A DNA stretch of 64,000 bases, from NCBI GenBank assembly GCA_019671005.1, contig CM033718.1, positions 32,256,508 to 32,320,507 on the forward strand, written 5' to 3'. Within the stretch, counting starts at the first letter, position 1; each line of letters begins with the position of its first letter. Made by a program: the position numbers and the translations under genes. This stretch comes from Hibiscus mutabilis (lineage: Eukaryota > Streptophyta > Magnoliopsida > Malvales > Malvaceae). Positions 22,177 through 33,571 of this stretch are shown piece after piece. The notes beneath the pieces were generated by a model. It saw nothing but the letters and a program-made list of their open reading frames with translations. It was not told the origin of the DNA and did no database searches.

Positions 22177-24472
22177 ATGGAAAAAAGGTGTCTTAGGAAA
22201 GAAGAGCTTAATTTGTCAGTCAGACATTTGTCAGAGGTCAACCAAAAAATCCAAGGGGACAGTCTGCCTAACGAACGCGTAATAGCTGGATACACCTATG
22301 TGAGTCTCCAACAGAACGACTTGTGGGATCTTCAAAGTATTTGGGAAAGATGGGACCGAAGACTACAAGGCTTATTTAGCGATAGTTATGGCGACATCGC
22401 ACAGCTATTATATGTTCGGATTAACCAGCCCCTACTCTGAGCTATAGTCCAGTTCTGGAATCCGGCTTTTTGCTGCTTCACCTTCAATGGGCAGGACATG
22501 ATGCCTACGGTAGAAGAGTACACTGCTTTACTTAACCAGAAAAATATTCAAGAAGATTGGATCTACGCGAAGCCTCCAAGGAATCAGAATTACACTGCTA
22601 AACTCAAGACCTTTGCAGGAATGAGTGACGATTGGGTTAGTGGCCTCCTTCAAATCTGAGGAGATAATACAGTCTTTGCATGGGAGAGTATTCGGGACAT
22701 CATATCAACACATCCAGACGAGGCAAAGAAAATGGACTTATTTGCTTTAGGAATATATGGCTTGGTGATCTTTCCCAGAGTACTCGGGAACATTGACATA
22801 GCCATTCTGGATTTGTTTGAGCGAGTGAAAGGAAAGCAAACCCGGTACCAGCAATCTTGGTCGAGACTTTCATTTCTTTAAACGCTAGCCGGAAGCATGA
22901 AGAAGGACGTTTTCGAGGCTGCGCACAGCTATTACAAGTATGGATCCAGAGTCACATGTGGAAGACGCCGACGCGGGTCCTGCCGGGGATATCCTTCCAA
23001 GGTTTTTCGCCTTTACGAGAATACTTAGCAAAGGAATGGCGAGAAGATTTGAAAACAAAAATGTGGACCAGTTTCTTCAGGAACATTCAAGATGAAGACA
23101 TAGCATGGAGGGTCTCATGGCTCGGTAAAGTTAATTATTTTCTATACAGTTGTGGTGACTTCAACTGGCTGATGATGTTAGGATTACATGGAGGGATTGC
23201 TTGTGCTCCACTTTTAGTGTCTCGGCGGTTCGGATAACGACAGTTCATTCCTAATACCGCCGGATTAAGCCAAACTGAATTTCTTTTCAAAGGAGAGTTC
23301 AAAGGAAAAATTCGCACCATCATGAGGGCACAGGATCATTGTTATCGGATCGGGGTAGAAGGAGATACGAACACATGACTACCCCAGATTACGATCTTTG
23401 GAGACATTTGAGGGTTAATAATGTGATTCCTGAATCTGATCAAGGACTAACAGTGTCACTCGAAGAGCTTACAAGGGTGGTACCGTCCGAAGCCGACATC
23501 TTAAGGAGTGAACTCGAAGAAGTTAAAAGGAAATTGGACATTCAACAGACCCAACATGCGAGCGAGCTCTATAAAGCAAGCTTAGAAGTTGACGAGCGGG
23601 ATGGAATCATCAGGCAACTGAAGAAATTAAATGCAGATTTGAGTGACAAAAATACTCTTTATCAAAAAGATGCCCTCCTATTACAGGCAAAAATACAAAA
23701 AGGCCGGCCGAGTCGGTTCATAGCTGTGGGAAAGAGAAAGAGTGAACGGCATCCGTTTGGTGGAAGAAGAACGAGAAATTAACAAAAGAGCGATAGAGAA
23801 AGAGATTGAAAGCTACCGTTTGGCTATGGAGGAAGAAAAACGGTCCGCCAAGAAGGCCATTGATCAAGAGAAAGAAAGATTCAGACAAGAAATCAGCAAG
23901 GGAAAACAGACTGTTCATCATGAAAGAGAAAGTGTCACCGCATGGAAAAGAAAATCCGTGAGTAGTCGAAATAGACTCATTAGAGATGCAGAAAACTGTG
24001 CGATGACACTGTTCAAAAATTGGGGCAAAGCCAAAGTCAAAATGATGAATTAAAAGGAAAGATGGCGGAAGTCGAACACTCACTTCGAATGTACTGCCGC
24101 AGGAATAACTTCGCGGAGCTGCAAGAAAGAGAACGCTAAGTGGATGTGTTACAAGCACGAATCGGGTCCCTCGAAGCAGTTGTGGAGGATTACAAGGAAA
24201 GAATTAATGTATTCGAGGAGGCTGCAGCCGGAGGAGACACTTATTGGCAGAAGAGATTATGCGACGCTGCTCGAATGGTACAAGACAGAGACCAGTACTA
24301 TGCAAATCTAATGGTGGACATACAGCGAGTCGCCAGACACGTAAATGATTTAGCTGTCGAGGCTGAGACACTCCGACCTTTTATAGCCCCGGGAATGGAA
24401 GAAGCTCCTAGGTTCCTCAAGCTGCTCAAGGCAATTGGAAAGTTAGGAGATAGAGCTAGAATCTATCTATAG
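22177..24472 (+). pseudogene. ORF1 of the Ogre-type element, broken
   Basis: Ogre elements carry a protein of unknown function upstream of gag; plant annotation often labels the family DUF7745. The ATG at 22177 (MEKRCLRKEELN) opens a frame to 22440 with LQSIWERWDRRLQGLF. Further pieces follow in other frames: GQDMMPTVEEYTALL near 22490, FSPLREYLAKEWRED near 23010, a long coiled coil rich in Glu and Lys (23470-24050) and a last open stretch 24140-24472 (VDVLQARIGSLEAVVEDYKE). At least four frame changes and several stops separate them. The globular N-terminal half and coiled-coil C-terminal half suggest an RNA- or capsid-associated role, which is inference. Confidence 0.75.
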
Positions 24473-24762
24473 GACTTTGTGTTATAATTAGATCTTTTGT
24501 ACTAGGGATCTTTACTTTGTAACACGAATTTTGTTGTAATCAGGACCCTTTAATTCCCGTGGAAGTAATTCAAAAGGGTGATTACCAGCGGAATCAGTAC
24601 CTTGTCTGCATGCATTCTTGCATTTGCATCATAACATTTGCATCATTGTACATGCATTTATTTTTTACAACCATATTAACAATATGAATATTGTGGCATT
24701 CTATGTAGTGTTAACCCGCAATCATTCATCACCTATACTTTACCCGGCTACAAAGAAAGCTC
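24473..24762 (+). other. Spacer between ORF1 and gag
   Basis: Non-coding, with a GCATGCATTCTTGCATTTGC-like block near 24608-24640 that resembles the leader before ORF1 (about 22108-22130). No gene. Confidence 0.4.
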
Positions 24763-27700
24763 ATGGAAGAAAGAATAATCAGTCTAGAAAAAGGGCAGAG
24801 AGAGCTTGAGACAAGGCTTGAAGAGGCCCAGAGAAGCCTTAGTGATCAGATTGCACAGTCACAAACATCAATAGTATCTGACATAACGGCATTGCTGGCA
24901 AAAAGTCTTGGAAAACGAGTAGAAGGAGAAAATATCCCAGAGCCAGAAGGTACTCCGGCTCACTACAAGGTTTAACCAACTGCACCAAACCAGGCTAGGA
25001 AGGTGTATATTGACCCTACAGGAATGTCTTCCAGCTTTCAAGTAGGGGCACCTGAGACTCAACCCCTTGATACTGAAGCACTTTATGAAGAAGAAGTGCC
25101 GGACCTAAACATGGTCGAAAAGATCCGGAATGAGGTAGAAAGAAAGTGGGAAGAAAGATTTCGCCTCATGGAAGAAAGATTTAAAGCGTTACAATCAAAT
25201 GAAGAATCAGGAAACGACGCTAGTGATCTAAGTCTGGTGTCCGATCTTGTCTTGCCGCCAAAATTCAAAACACCAGAGTTCGATAAGTATGACGGGACCA
25301 CATGTCCTTCTGCACACATAACGATGTATTGTAGAAAAATGGCGGCCTACCATAAAGATGAAAAACTACTGATCCACTGTTTCCAGGATAGTCTAACTGG
25401 AGCGGCATTACGTTGGTATACTCAGTTAAGCAAAGCGAATGTCAAGACATGGAAAGATTTGTCTAAAGCATTTTCCGAGCAATACAAACATGTAACAGAC
25501 ATGATTCCTAGCAGAATTATGCTAGAAAATATGGGGCAGAAGTCCAATGAAAGCTTGCGACAATATGCCCAAAGGTGGAGAGAAATGGCCGCCCAAATTC
25601 AGCCACCTATCCCGGAGCATGAAATCACGCCATTATTTGTCAACACTCTGAAAGGGGCACTCTTCGACCGCCTCATCAATAACACAACACAGTGTTTCGC
25701 CGACTTGATCAAGACTGGGGAATCTCTCGAACTGGCAATCAAGAGCGGCAGAATTGATGGTGGAGAAGGGTCTCGAAAGTACAACAAGAGAAGTGAAGTA
25801 AATACCACCAGCACCTATACCGCCCCGAAGAACTTCACAGTCTCACAGCCACAAGCACCTGTGGGAAAAACACAAAATTCGAATCAAAGAGATGAGAGGG
25901 TCACCAGAAAAGATAAAGAGATGAGAACTTTCACTCCCCTACCTGTTTCATACTCAGAGCTTTATTCACAATTGTATGAAGCAGACTTGGTCCGACCATA
26001 CATCGTTAATCCTGTCAATCCACCATTCCCGCCTTGGTATAATCCAAGCGCACATTGCGACTATCACGGTGGTACCCCTGGACATCCCACTGAGAACTGC
26101 CTTGCCTTCAAAAAGCTTGTGCAGAACTTAATCGATTCCGGGATATTGAAGTTTGAAGAGCCTAGCGTAGCCAACAACCCGCTGCCTAATCATGGGAGCA
26201 GAGGGGTAAACATCATAGAAGAATGCTTTACCAGGAGGATAAAGGATGACGTGTCAGAAGTCAAGTCTCCTTTACGGTGGGTATTTCAACAATTATGCAT
26301 GGCTCGTGTGATCAACAAAGGCATGATAATAAGGCAGAAGGAATGCGGAAAATATTGCGAATTCCATCAGACTGAAGGTTACGATATTCAAGAATGTGAA
26401 GAGTTCAAGAAATTGGTGCAGAAGTTGATGAATGAAAAACAAATTGAATTCTTTGAGGAACCCATGGGGAAGGGATCAGACGTGCACATGACAGATAGCC
26501 CCAAAGCTAGATACGGGAAGGATAGACCTTTTATCATCTCTCCCAGGACAGGAAATGCAGGTGTCTCCCAAGGAGAAACCAGCAAGATAAATCCCAAGAT
26601 CGTCATTTCAGCACCATCTCCATTCCCATTCAAAGATATGCGACAAATTCCCTGGAATTATGCCGCGAATGTGACCATGCCAGAAAAATCAGAACACGAA
26701 CAGGTAAAAGAGTCTACGCTGGAAAACCAACAAAGCCAGAACAATGTGAACGTTAGTGAAGCAGGCCATTTCACAAGGAGCGGCCGATGTTATTCCTCCG
26801 AGGCTTTGAGAGCAGCTGAAAAAGATAGGGGGAAGAATACAGCAGTTAGCCCTACACAGATATTTGGAGAAGAACCTCCCCAAAAGATAAATGAACCAGT
26901 AACTGAGGCCCAGGCCAAAGAATTTCTAAAGTTCTTGAGACATAGCGAGTACAGCGTAGTGGAACAACTACGGAAACAACCGGCCAGGATCACTGTGCTA
27001 GAATTACTCTTGAGTTTAGAGAAGCATCGGGAGACGCTATTGAAAGTGCTGAATCAAACTTTTGTGCCCCAGGACATTTCTGTAACAAACCTGGACATGA
27101 TAGTGGGGCATATTATCGCCTATAATCATATCACATTCAGTGATGATGAGATCCCAGAGGGAGGAATGGGGTCTACCAAAGCCCTTAATATCACTACCCA
27201 CTGCAAAGGGTATGTATTACCAGGTGTACTGATCGACAACGGGTCAGCATTGAATGTCTTGCCTATGGTAACCCTGCAAAAATTGCCAATAGATGGTTCG
27301 CACCTAAAGCCTTGCTACAACTCGGTAAGAGCCTTTAATGGTACGCAAAAGGGAACAATGGGGAAAATTGAGGTGCCCCTATTGATCGGACCAACTGAAT
27401 ATGTGATCGATTTTGTGGTGATGGACATAAAACCATCTTACAGCTGCTTATTGGGAAGACCTTGGATCCACTCCGCAGGAGTTGTCCCATCATCATTGCA
27501 TCAGAAATTAAAATTTGTAGTTGAAGGCAAATTGGTCACCGTAGAAGCAGAGCATGAATTTGTTGCTTCCGTGACATCAGACACCCCCTACATTCAAAAT
27601 GACGAAGATGCTGCAGAATGCTCGTTCCGAGCATTAGAACTAGTAAATGCCACATTCGTTTAAGAGGGAAGCCGGATCCCTTACCCTAGGTTATCTAATT

Positions 27701-28194
27701 GTACCAAGATGACCATCGCAGAAACTCTGGGCCGATGAGCCAAAATAGGAAAAGGGCTGGGGAAGAAATTACAAGGAAACCTGAGACCCAAGAATATCAC
27801 AACCAAGAAGGATCGTTTCGGGCTGGGTTATCAACCAAGTGTCCAACAGAAGAAAGAGGAATATAAGAGAAATGAGGAGCAAAGAAAAGCCAGATCTAAA
27901 GGAGAAGACATTCCGCGGAGGTTGATGTCCTTTCCTAGTCTGAAAGCCACTTTCATCTCTGGAGGGTTCTACCAGCCAGGTTAAGATATTGGAGAGGCAA
28001 TGATGAAAAATGATAAATTTAACCATGAGGAAATACTCAGTAAAACATTTGAAGGGATGTACATCAACATGATAGCTGAAAAGGACCGAGGTAGCAAAAT
28101 GTTGACCAACATCCGCCCTTGCCATCCCGGGGAAACACTTGATAACTGGAGCTGCATTGATCTACCTGTAGTTTTTAGGAATATATCAGAGTAA
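24763..28194 (+). pseudogene. gag-pro: gag-protease-G-patch polyprotein of the Ogre-type element
   Basis: A single frame of about 1,143 codons with only four internal stops (24973, 27661, 27736, 27982) and no frameshift. Order: a coiled-coil N-terminus; capsid with WYTQLSKANVKTWKDLSKAF and MLENMGQKSNESLRQYAQRW (about 25400-25590); two Cys/His clusters CDYHGGTPGHPTENC (about 26065) and CEFHQTEGYDIQEC (about 26355); protease with VLIDNGSALNVLP (about 27225), where Asn replaces the usual Ser/Thr after Asp, as in related plant elements; then, after the stop at 27661, a G-patch motif IGKGLGKK and DRFGLGY (about 27745-27830). The 886-codon open part (25003-27663) is the longest open frame of the window. 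A probable intron follows. Confidence 0.88.
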
Positions 28195-28404
28195 TGCTCC
28201 GAATCAACCTTTTGTTTTTGCTCATAGACAATGGGGATCTCTTGTATGGGGCACCTATGTTAACTTTTTGATTGAAATGAAAATATCCCCACTTTCTTAA
28301 AAAATGACCAAAGTCTCATTTATTCCATTCATGCATTCTTCATATTCATTCCCTTCATGTAAAACCGTCTCTTTCCCAATACAATTCATTCTCCTTTAAT
28401 GCAG
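28191..28404 (+). other. Probable intron between protease and RT
   Basis: Ogre elements are known for a spliced intron between protease and RT. Here the upstream frame ends at 28194, the RT exon begins about 28412, and the gap ends in a pyrimidine-rich stretch followed by TTTAATGCAG (28404), a good 3' splice site. The 5' site is less certain; AGAGTAATG at about 28189 is the best candidate. Confidence 0.5.
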
Positions 28405-28411
28405 GTCGCTC

Positions 28412-30121
28412 ATGATTGACGATATGAATGATACCGGATCTGATCCTGGAGTAAATTTCGAATGCCCTGAGGTCTCAGAGGAAAGTGAGGGAGGATATGA
28501 TGAAATAGAAATTGAGGTCCCAGAAGAATTAAAGAGAATGGTGGACGACGAAGAAAGGCAGATTATGCCCCACCAAGAAGAAACAGAATTGTCAACTTGG
28601 GGACTGAAGAAGCGAGAAAAGAAATAAAAATAGGAACGACTATTTCCTCAAAAACCAAGCATGAACTGATAGCCCTACTTCAGGAATTCAAGGATGTCTT
28701 CGCCTGGACTTATCAAGATATGCCAGGATTGAATACCGACATAGTGGTGCACAAATTGCCAACAAAATCGGAGTGCAAACCAGTACAGCAAAAACTTCGG
28801 AGAATGAGGCCAGATATGTTGTTAAAGATCCGAGAAGAGGTGAAGAAGCAATTTGATGCTGGATTCTTGGAGGTAGCCAAATACCCCGAGTGGGTTGCAA
28901 ACATTGTACCAGTACCGAAGAAAGACGGGAAAGTTCGTATGTGTGTAGATTACAGGGATCTAAATCGAGCTAGCCCAAAAGACAACTTCCCTTTGCCACA
29001 TATTGACACGCTGGTTGACAACACTGCAGGACATTCATGGTTTTCCTTCATGGACGGCTTCTCAGGGTACAACCAGATAAAGATGGATCCTAACGACATG
29101 GAGAAAACCACATTCATAACCATGTGGGGCACTTTTTGTTATCAGGTGATGCCATTTGGACTAAAAAACGCAGGGGCAACATACCAAAGAGCAATGCTGA
29201 CTCTTTTCCATGACATGATGCACAAAGAGATAGAAGTATACGTAGATGATATGATTGCCAAATCCCGAACAGAGGAAGAGTACCTACAAAACTTGAGAAA
29301 ACTATTCCAAAGACTACGGAAGTACCAACTGAGGCTCAATCCTGCCAAATGTACCTTCGCCGTTACTTCTGGAAAACTCCTAGGGTTCGTAGTAAGCAGA
29401 AGAGGGATTGAGATTGACCCGGATAAAGTGAAAGCCATCCAGGACCTTTCACCACCCCGCACGCAAAAGGAAGTTCGCGGTTTCCTTGGGAGGCTGAATT
29501 ATATCTCTCGTTTCATTTCCCAATTAACCAATCAATGCGACCCGGTCTTCAGACTTCTTAGAAAGAATAATCCTGGCGTGTGGGATGAAGAATGTCAAAA
29601 AGCCCTAGAAAAGATCAAAAAGTACCTGACAAATGCTCCAATTTTAGTCGCACCAGCGCCTGGTCGACCACTAATTCTCTACTTAACAGTCTTCGAGAAT
29701 TCAATGGGATGTGTACTTTGGGCAACACGATGAGTCAAGAAAAAGGAGCAAGCCATCTATTACCCGAGCAGAAATTCAATGATTACGAAACACGGTACCC
29801 GCCAAATCTGAAGTCGTGTTGTGCTCTAGTTTGGGCTACCAAGCGGCTCGGGACAAAGACATGTTGTACCATACTACCTGGTTGATATCCGTGCTAGACC
29901 CATTAAAGTTCTTAATGGAAGCACCAGCACTAACGGGAAGGATGGCCCGATGGCGGATGCTCTTATCCGAATTCGACATCGTATATGTTAATCGAAAAGT
30001 CAGTAAAGGGAGTGCCGTAGCAGATTTCCCGGCTAGTCGTGGCTTCGATGACTATGAGGCATTGAACTTTAGTTTCCCAGACGAAGACTTAATGTGCATC
30101 ACAACCGAAGAAGAGATTTGA
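28412..30121 (+). pseudogene. pol: Reverse transcriptase and first RNase H of the Ogre-type element
   Basis: RT copies element RNA. A short acidic N-terminal piece (28412-28627) is joined to the main frame (28597-29733) by a one-base loss near 28588. Motifs: VPVPKKDGKVRMCVDYRDLN, NFPLPHIDTLVD, FMDGFSGYNQI, MPFGLKNAGATYQR and the active site VYVDDMIAKS at about 29240, all intact. GFLGRLNYISRFI leads into the first RNase H, which breaks at a stop (29731) and frame changes: SMGCVLW is visible, but the middle is scrambled until LDPLKFLMEAPALTGRMARW (about 29890) in the 29816-30121 frame. RT itself looks structurally complete. Confidence 0.9.
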
Positions 30122-30127
30122 GATGAT

Positions 30128-30720
30128 ATGTCATGGAAACTTTACTTCGATGGAGCCTCCAATGCCCTCGGACATGGGATAGGGGCAGTGCTAATCTCAC
30201 CTGAGGACGTGTATTATCCTTTCATCAGCAGATTGGAATTCTTCTGCACAAACAATATAGCTGAATACGAAGCTTGCATCATGGGACTGAACTCAGCCAT
30301 CGAAAGAGAGGTTAAGGAACTTCGAGTGTTCGGAGATTCGTCCCTAGTTATTTACCAATTGCGCGGAGAGTGGGAAACCAGAGACCCGAAGTTGGTCAAA
30401 TATCACGAGTGGATCCAAGAGCTCGTCAAAGAGTTCGAAAAGGTCAGCTTCAATTACCTACCCCGAGAAGGAAATCAGATGGCAGATGCATTGGCAACCT
30501 TGGCATCCATGTTTAAAATAAACACCGGGGCAGAAATGAAACCCATTGAGATGCAGACGTTTGAAAAACCTGCTCATTGTTGTAATATACAGGAAGAGAT
30601 TGACGGAAATCCATGGTACTATGACATCCTGCAATATGTCAAGCTCCAAAAGTATCCAGAAGGGGCAAACGACAATGACAGAAAAACGCTCAGAAAAATG
30701 GCAACAAAATATATCCTAGA
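30128..30720 (+). pseudogene. pol: Second RNase H (aRNH type) of the Ogre-type element
   Basis: Tat-lineage elements carry an additional archaeal-like RNase H after the normal one. Acids are all visible: LYFDGASNALG (first Asp), NNIAEYEACIMGL (Glu), VFGDSSLVIYQL (Asp) and GNQMADALATLA (Asp). The frame 30128-30886 is open and runs on into the start of the integrase zinc module. Of the element's enzymes this is the best preserved. Confidence 0.88.
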
Positions 30721-31480
30721 TGGGGAAATCCTATATAGGAGAAGTCATGATCAAACATTGCTAAGATGTGTGGATGCCCGAGAGGCGAAGGAAATCTTAG
30801 CTGAAGTACATGACGGATCTCTGTGGAACGACGCCAATGGGCTGTCTATAGCCCGGAAAATTATGAGATACGGTTATTTCGGTTGACCATGGAGGAGATT
30901 GCATCGATTACGCCGAGAAAATGCCACAAATGCCAAATTTACGCCGACAAGATTCATGCACCCCCATCACCTCTACACACCATGAATTCTCCGTGGCCTT
31001 TCGCAGCATGGGGCATGGACGTCATCGGGCAGATCCACCCGAAAGCCTCCAATAGGCACCGTTTCATTTTGGTCGCCATAGACTACTTCACTAAATGGGT
31101 AGAGGCAGCGTCTTACGCCAATATCACCAGGACTACAGTTTGTAAGTTCTTAAAGAAGGAAATCATTTGTCGATACGGATTGCCAGAGAGGATCATCACC
31201 GACAACGCCTAATCAACAACAAAATGGTAAAGGACGTGTGCACTCAATTCAAGATAATACACCATAATTCCACAGTCTATCGTCCTAAAATGAATGGAGC
31301 AGTGGAAGCAGCAAACAAGAATATAAAGAAGATCATAGCTAAGACTACGGATACCTACAAGGATTGGCATGAGAAGTTGCCTTTTGCCCTTTTCGCCTAT
31401 AGGACGTCCATCCGCACATCAACGGGGGCAACACCCTACTCCTTGGTATATGGTACCGGCGGTACTCCCAATTGAGGTAG
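30721..31480 (+). pseudogene. pol: Integrase of the Ogre-type element, broken
   Basis: The zinc-binding module is damaged: the expected second His region reads WNDANGLSIARKIM, but CHKCQIYADKIH (about 30930) is intact in the frame of 30823-31212. The core keeps Asp in WGMDVIGQIHP (31010) and in RIITDNA (31200); a stop at 31210 and a frame change follow. The third acid is in MNGAVEAANKNIKKI (about 31300), then WHEKLPFALFAYRTS and ATPYSLVYG. The C-terminal part is scattered over frames to about 31930. Confidence 0.85.
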
Positions 31481-32435
31481 AGATTCCGTCCCTCCGGTCT
31501 TAAACGAAGTAAAAACGGAAGAAGCTGAATGGGTGCAGGCGATTCGACCAAATAAATCTCATTGACGAAAAAGACTAAAGGTCATTTGTCATGGTCGATG
31601 TACCAAAAGCGGATGGTACAGCTTACAACAAAAAGGTGCGCCAAGAGAATTCAAAGAAGGGGATCTCAGTACTCAAGAGAATCTTCCCTATCCGAAAGAT
31701 TCTCGAGGAAAATGGACGCCTAACCGGGAAGGGCCGTGCGTCGTAAAAAGGCCTTCTCGGAGGAGCCCGATCCTAACAAAATGGACGGGGACGAGCTGAA
31801 AAATCCTGAAATTCTGATGTCGTCAAGAAATATTATCTCTAAAAAAATTTTGGAGAGCTCAGACGGAAACCCAAACCGGCGTCTTGAAGCAAAGGAAGGA
31901 CTCGAGTTGAAAACCCGCAAAGGGCGGCGGCTCGGGTAAGTTGAAAAGTTGAATATCCGAAGAGAAGGGCATCTTCATGAACATTGTGAAGAGAAGGCTT
32001 CAGGCAAAAAATTCTACACCGGTTGACAGGGTCACGTATCATTCATATCGAAGATAATGAGGGATCTTGTATTTTCATACTTAAACTCATGTGTGTCATA
32101 CCTTTCTTTTCAAGATATCTCGAAGCCCTTAATTGTAATAAAGCCGTGTTTTTTGAGCATCCATTCCTGGCCTTCTTGTCAATTTTAGTCAAATAAGATA
32201 ACATAGGCTTATAATGAAACAAGAGATTTCGGAGCATTACTATGATTTAACCTTGAAAATTGCAGGTGATCAAAGAAAACGATGTTAACTCCGCCCTCCA
32301 GTTCCCTACATAATGGCTAGGGAAGGTGAGAAGCTTTAAACAACTAGGTAGGATGACCAATGGCACATGTCCTATTTATCCAAGGAAGGCACACGAGACA
32401 ACAAAAGAGATATCTTGGGTGAAAACCAGAAGGGC

Positions 32436-32503
32436 ACAAAAAAAAACAAAACAAAAAAAAAAAAAAAAAAAAAAAAAAAAACAAAAAAAAAAAAAAAAAA
32501 AAA
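32436..32503 (+). repeat. Long A-rich tract
   Basis: About 68 bases of nearly pure A, interrupted by single C bases. It lies within the 3' untranslated region and is prone to length errors in sequencing. Frames across it give only Lys or Phe runs. Confidence 0.9.
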
Positions 32504-33068
32504 CTCTTTAAAGTGAAAACCCAAAAGGGCGCTTTAAAATTCCAAATCATAATTGGAGAAAAAGAAAGGTTGAGATGGTTGAACCTGACGGTGGCGGCGA
32601 GTATCGATGCCCTGTAAAAAGGAGAAAACGGACGTCAAGATCAAATAAGGACCAAAACAAGCCTACCCAGAGATTGACTCTCATGCATCATGAATAGTCA
32701 AGCATCACTAGAATTAGGAGCATGTCAATTCATTCATTTGTCATAGCAATTTGTTTTCGTCTCAGACAGGTATTTGCAGATCAAAAGAGACATCGAAGAC
32801 CGTCAGGTGTGAATCCTAAATGAGAAAACAATGTCTTTACATAAAGGCACATGTTTTCAAGCTCTAGAGAGGGTTTCTATATAGGAAGAATCCACCTCTC
32901 CAAGGCTTCAGAAGCTGAAAATTCTATATAGGAAGGACTGACAGCTCCAGGGTGAAGACTCGCAGTTCTATTCACCCATGACACAGGGTTATATAGGAAA
33001 CCTGTTGTGTCGAAAGCAAAGAGTCTTATATAGGAAAGACTCCGAGCTTCATTGTCTTAGAGTAAAAA

Positions 33069-33511
33069 GCTCTATATAGGAAGAACTTACGAGCCTGAAG
33101 ATTCAGCAAAGGAAAAGCGGAGATGTCCAAAAGAATTCGTTTTTCCAAAGCTACAAACAGGGAAGTCTGATAAAAATCAGAGCGAAGGGTTCAATGTCGA
33201 AAGAGCCTGTAGCTCCAAGGTCGGAAGGTGACAAAGCTCTATATAGGAAGAACTTACGAGCCTGAAGATTCAGCCAAGGAAGAGCGGAGATGTCCAAAAG
33301 AATTCGTTTTTCCAAAGCTACAAACAGGAAGTCTGATAAAAATCAGAGTGAAAGGTTCTATGTCGAAAAGAGCTTGTAGCTCCAAGATCGGAAGGTGACG
33401 AAGCTCTATATAGGAAGAACTTACGAGCCTGAAGATTCAGCCAAGGAAGAGCGGAAATGTCCAAAAGAATTCGTTTTTCCAAGGCTACAAACAGGGAAGT
33501 CTGATAAAAAT
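33069..33511 (+). repeat. 167-base minisatellite in the Ogre 3' region
   Basis: Units start at GCTCTATATAGGAAGAACTT at 33069, 33236 and 33403, spaced exactly 167 bases; the third is partial. Units are more than 90 percent alike by eye. Upstream (32877-33060) the same CTATATAGGAA word recurs at shorter spacing, suggesting that the array grew from a smaller motif. Confidence 0.9.
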
Positions 33512-33571
33512 GAGTGCTTATGAATCTTTGCTTTCTTTCCCATTCCATGAGAACAATCAAAGATGGGCAAC

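Larger units (their letters stand above)
31481..33571 (+). other. Integrase tail and 3' untranslated region of the Ogre-type element
   Basis: Up to about 31930 there are scraps of the integrase C-terminus (FKEGDL, SRGKWTPN, EGPC), with frame changes. Then non-coding DNA with a long A tract (32436-32503, A runs broken by single C bases) and a tandem repeat (33069-33511). The sequence just before the 3' LTR, AAAGATGGGCAAC, is a weak polypurine tract. Confidence 0.6.
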
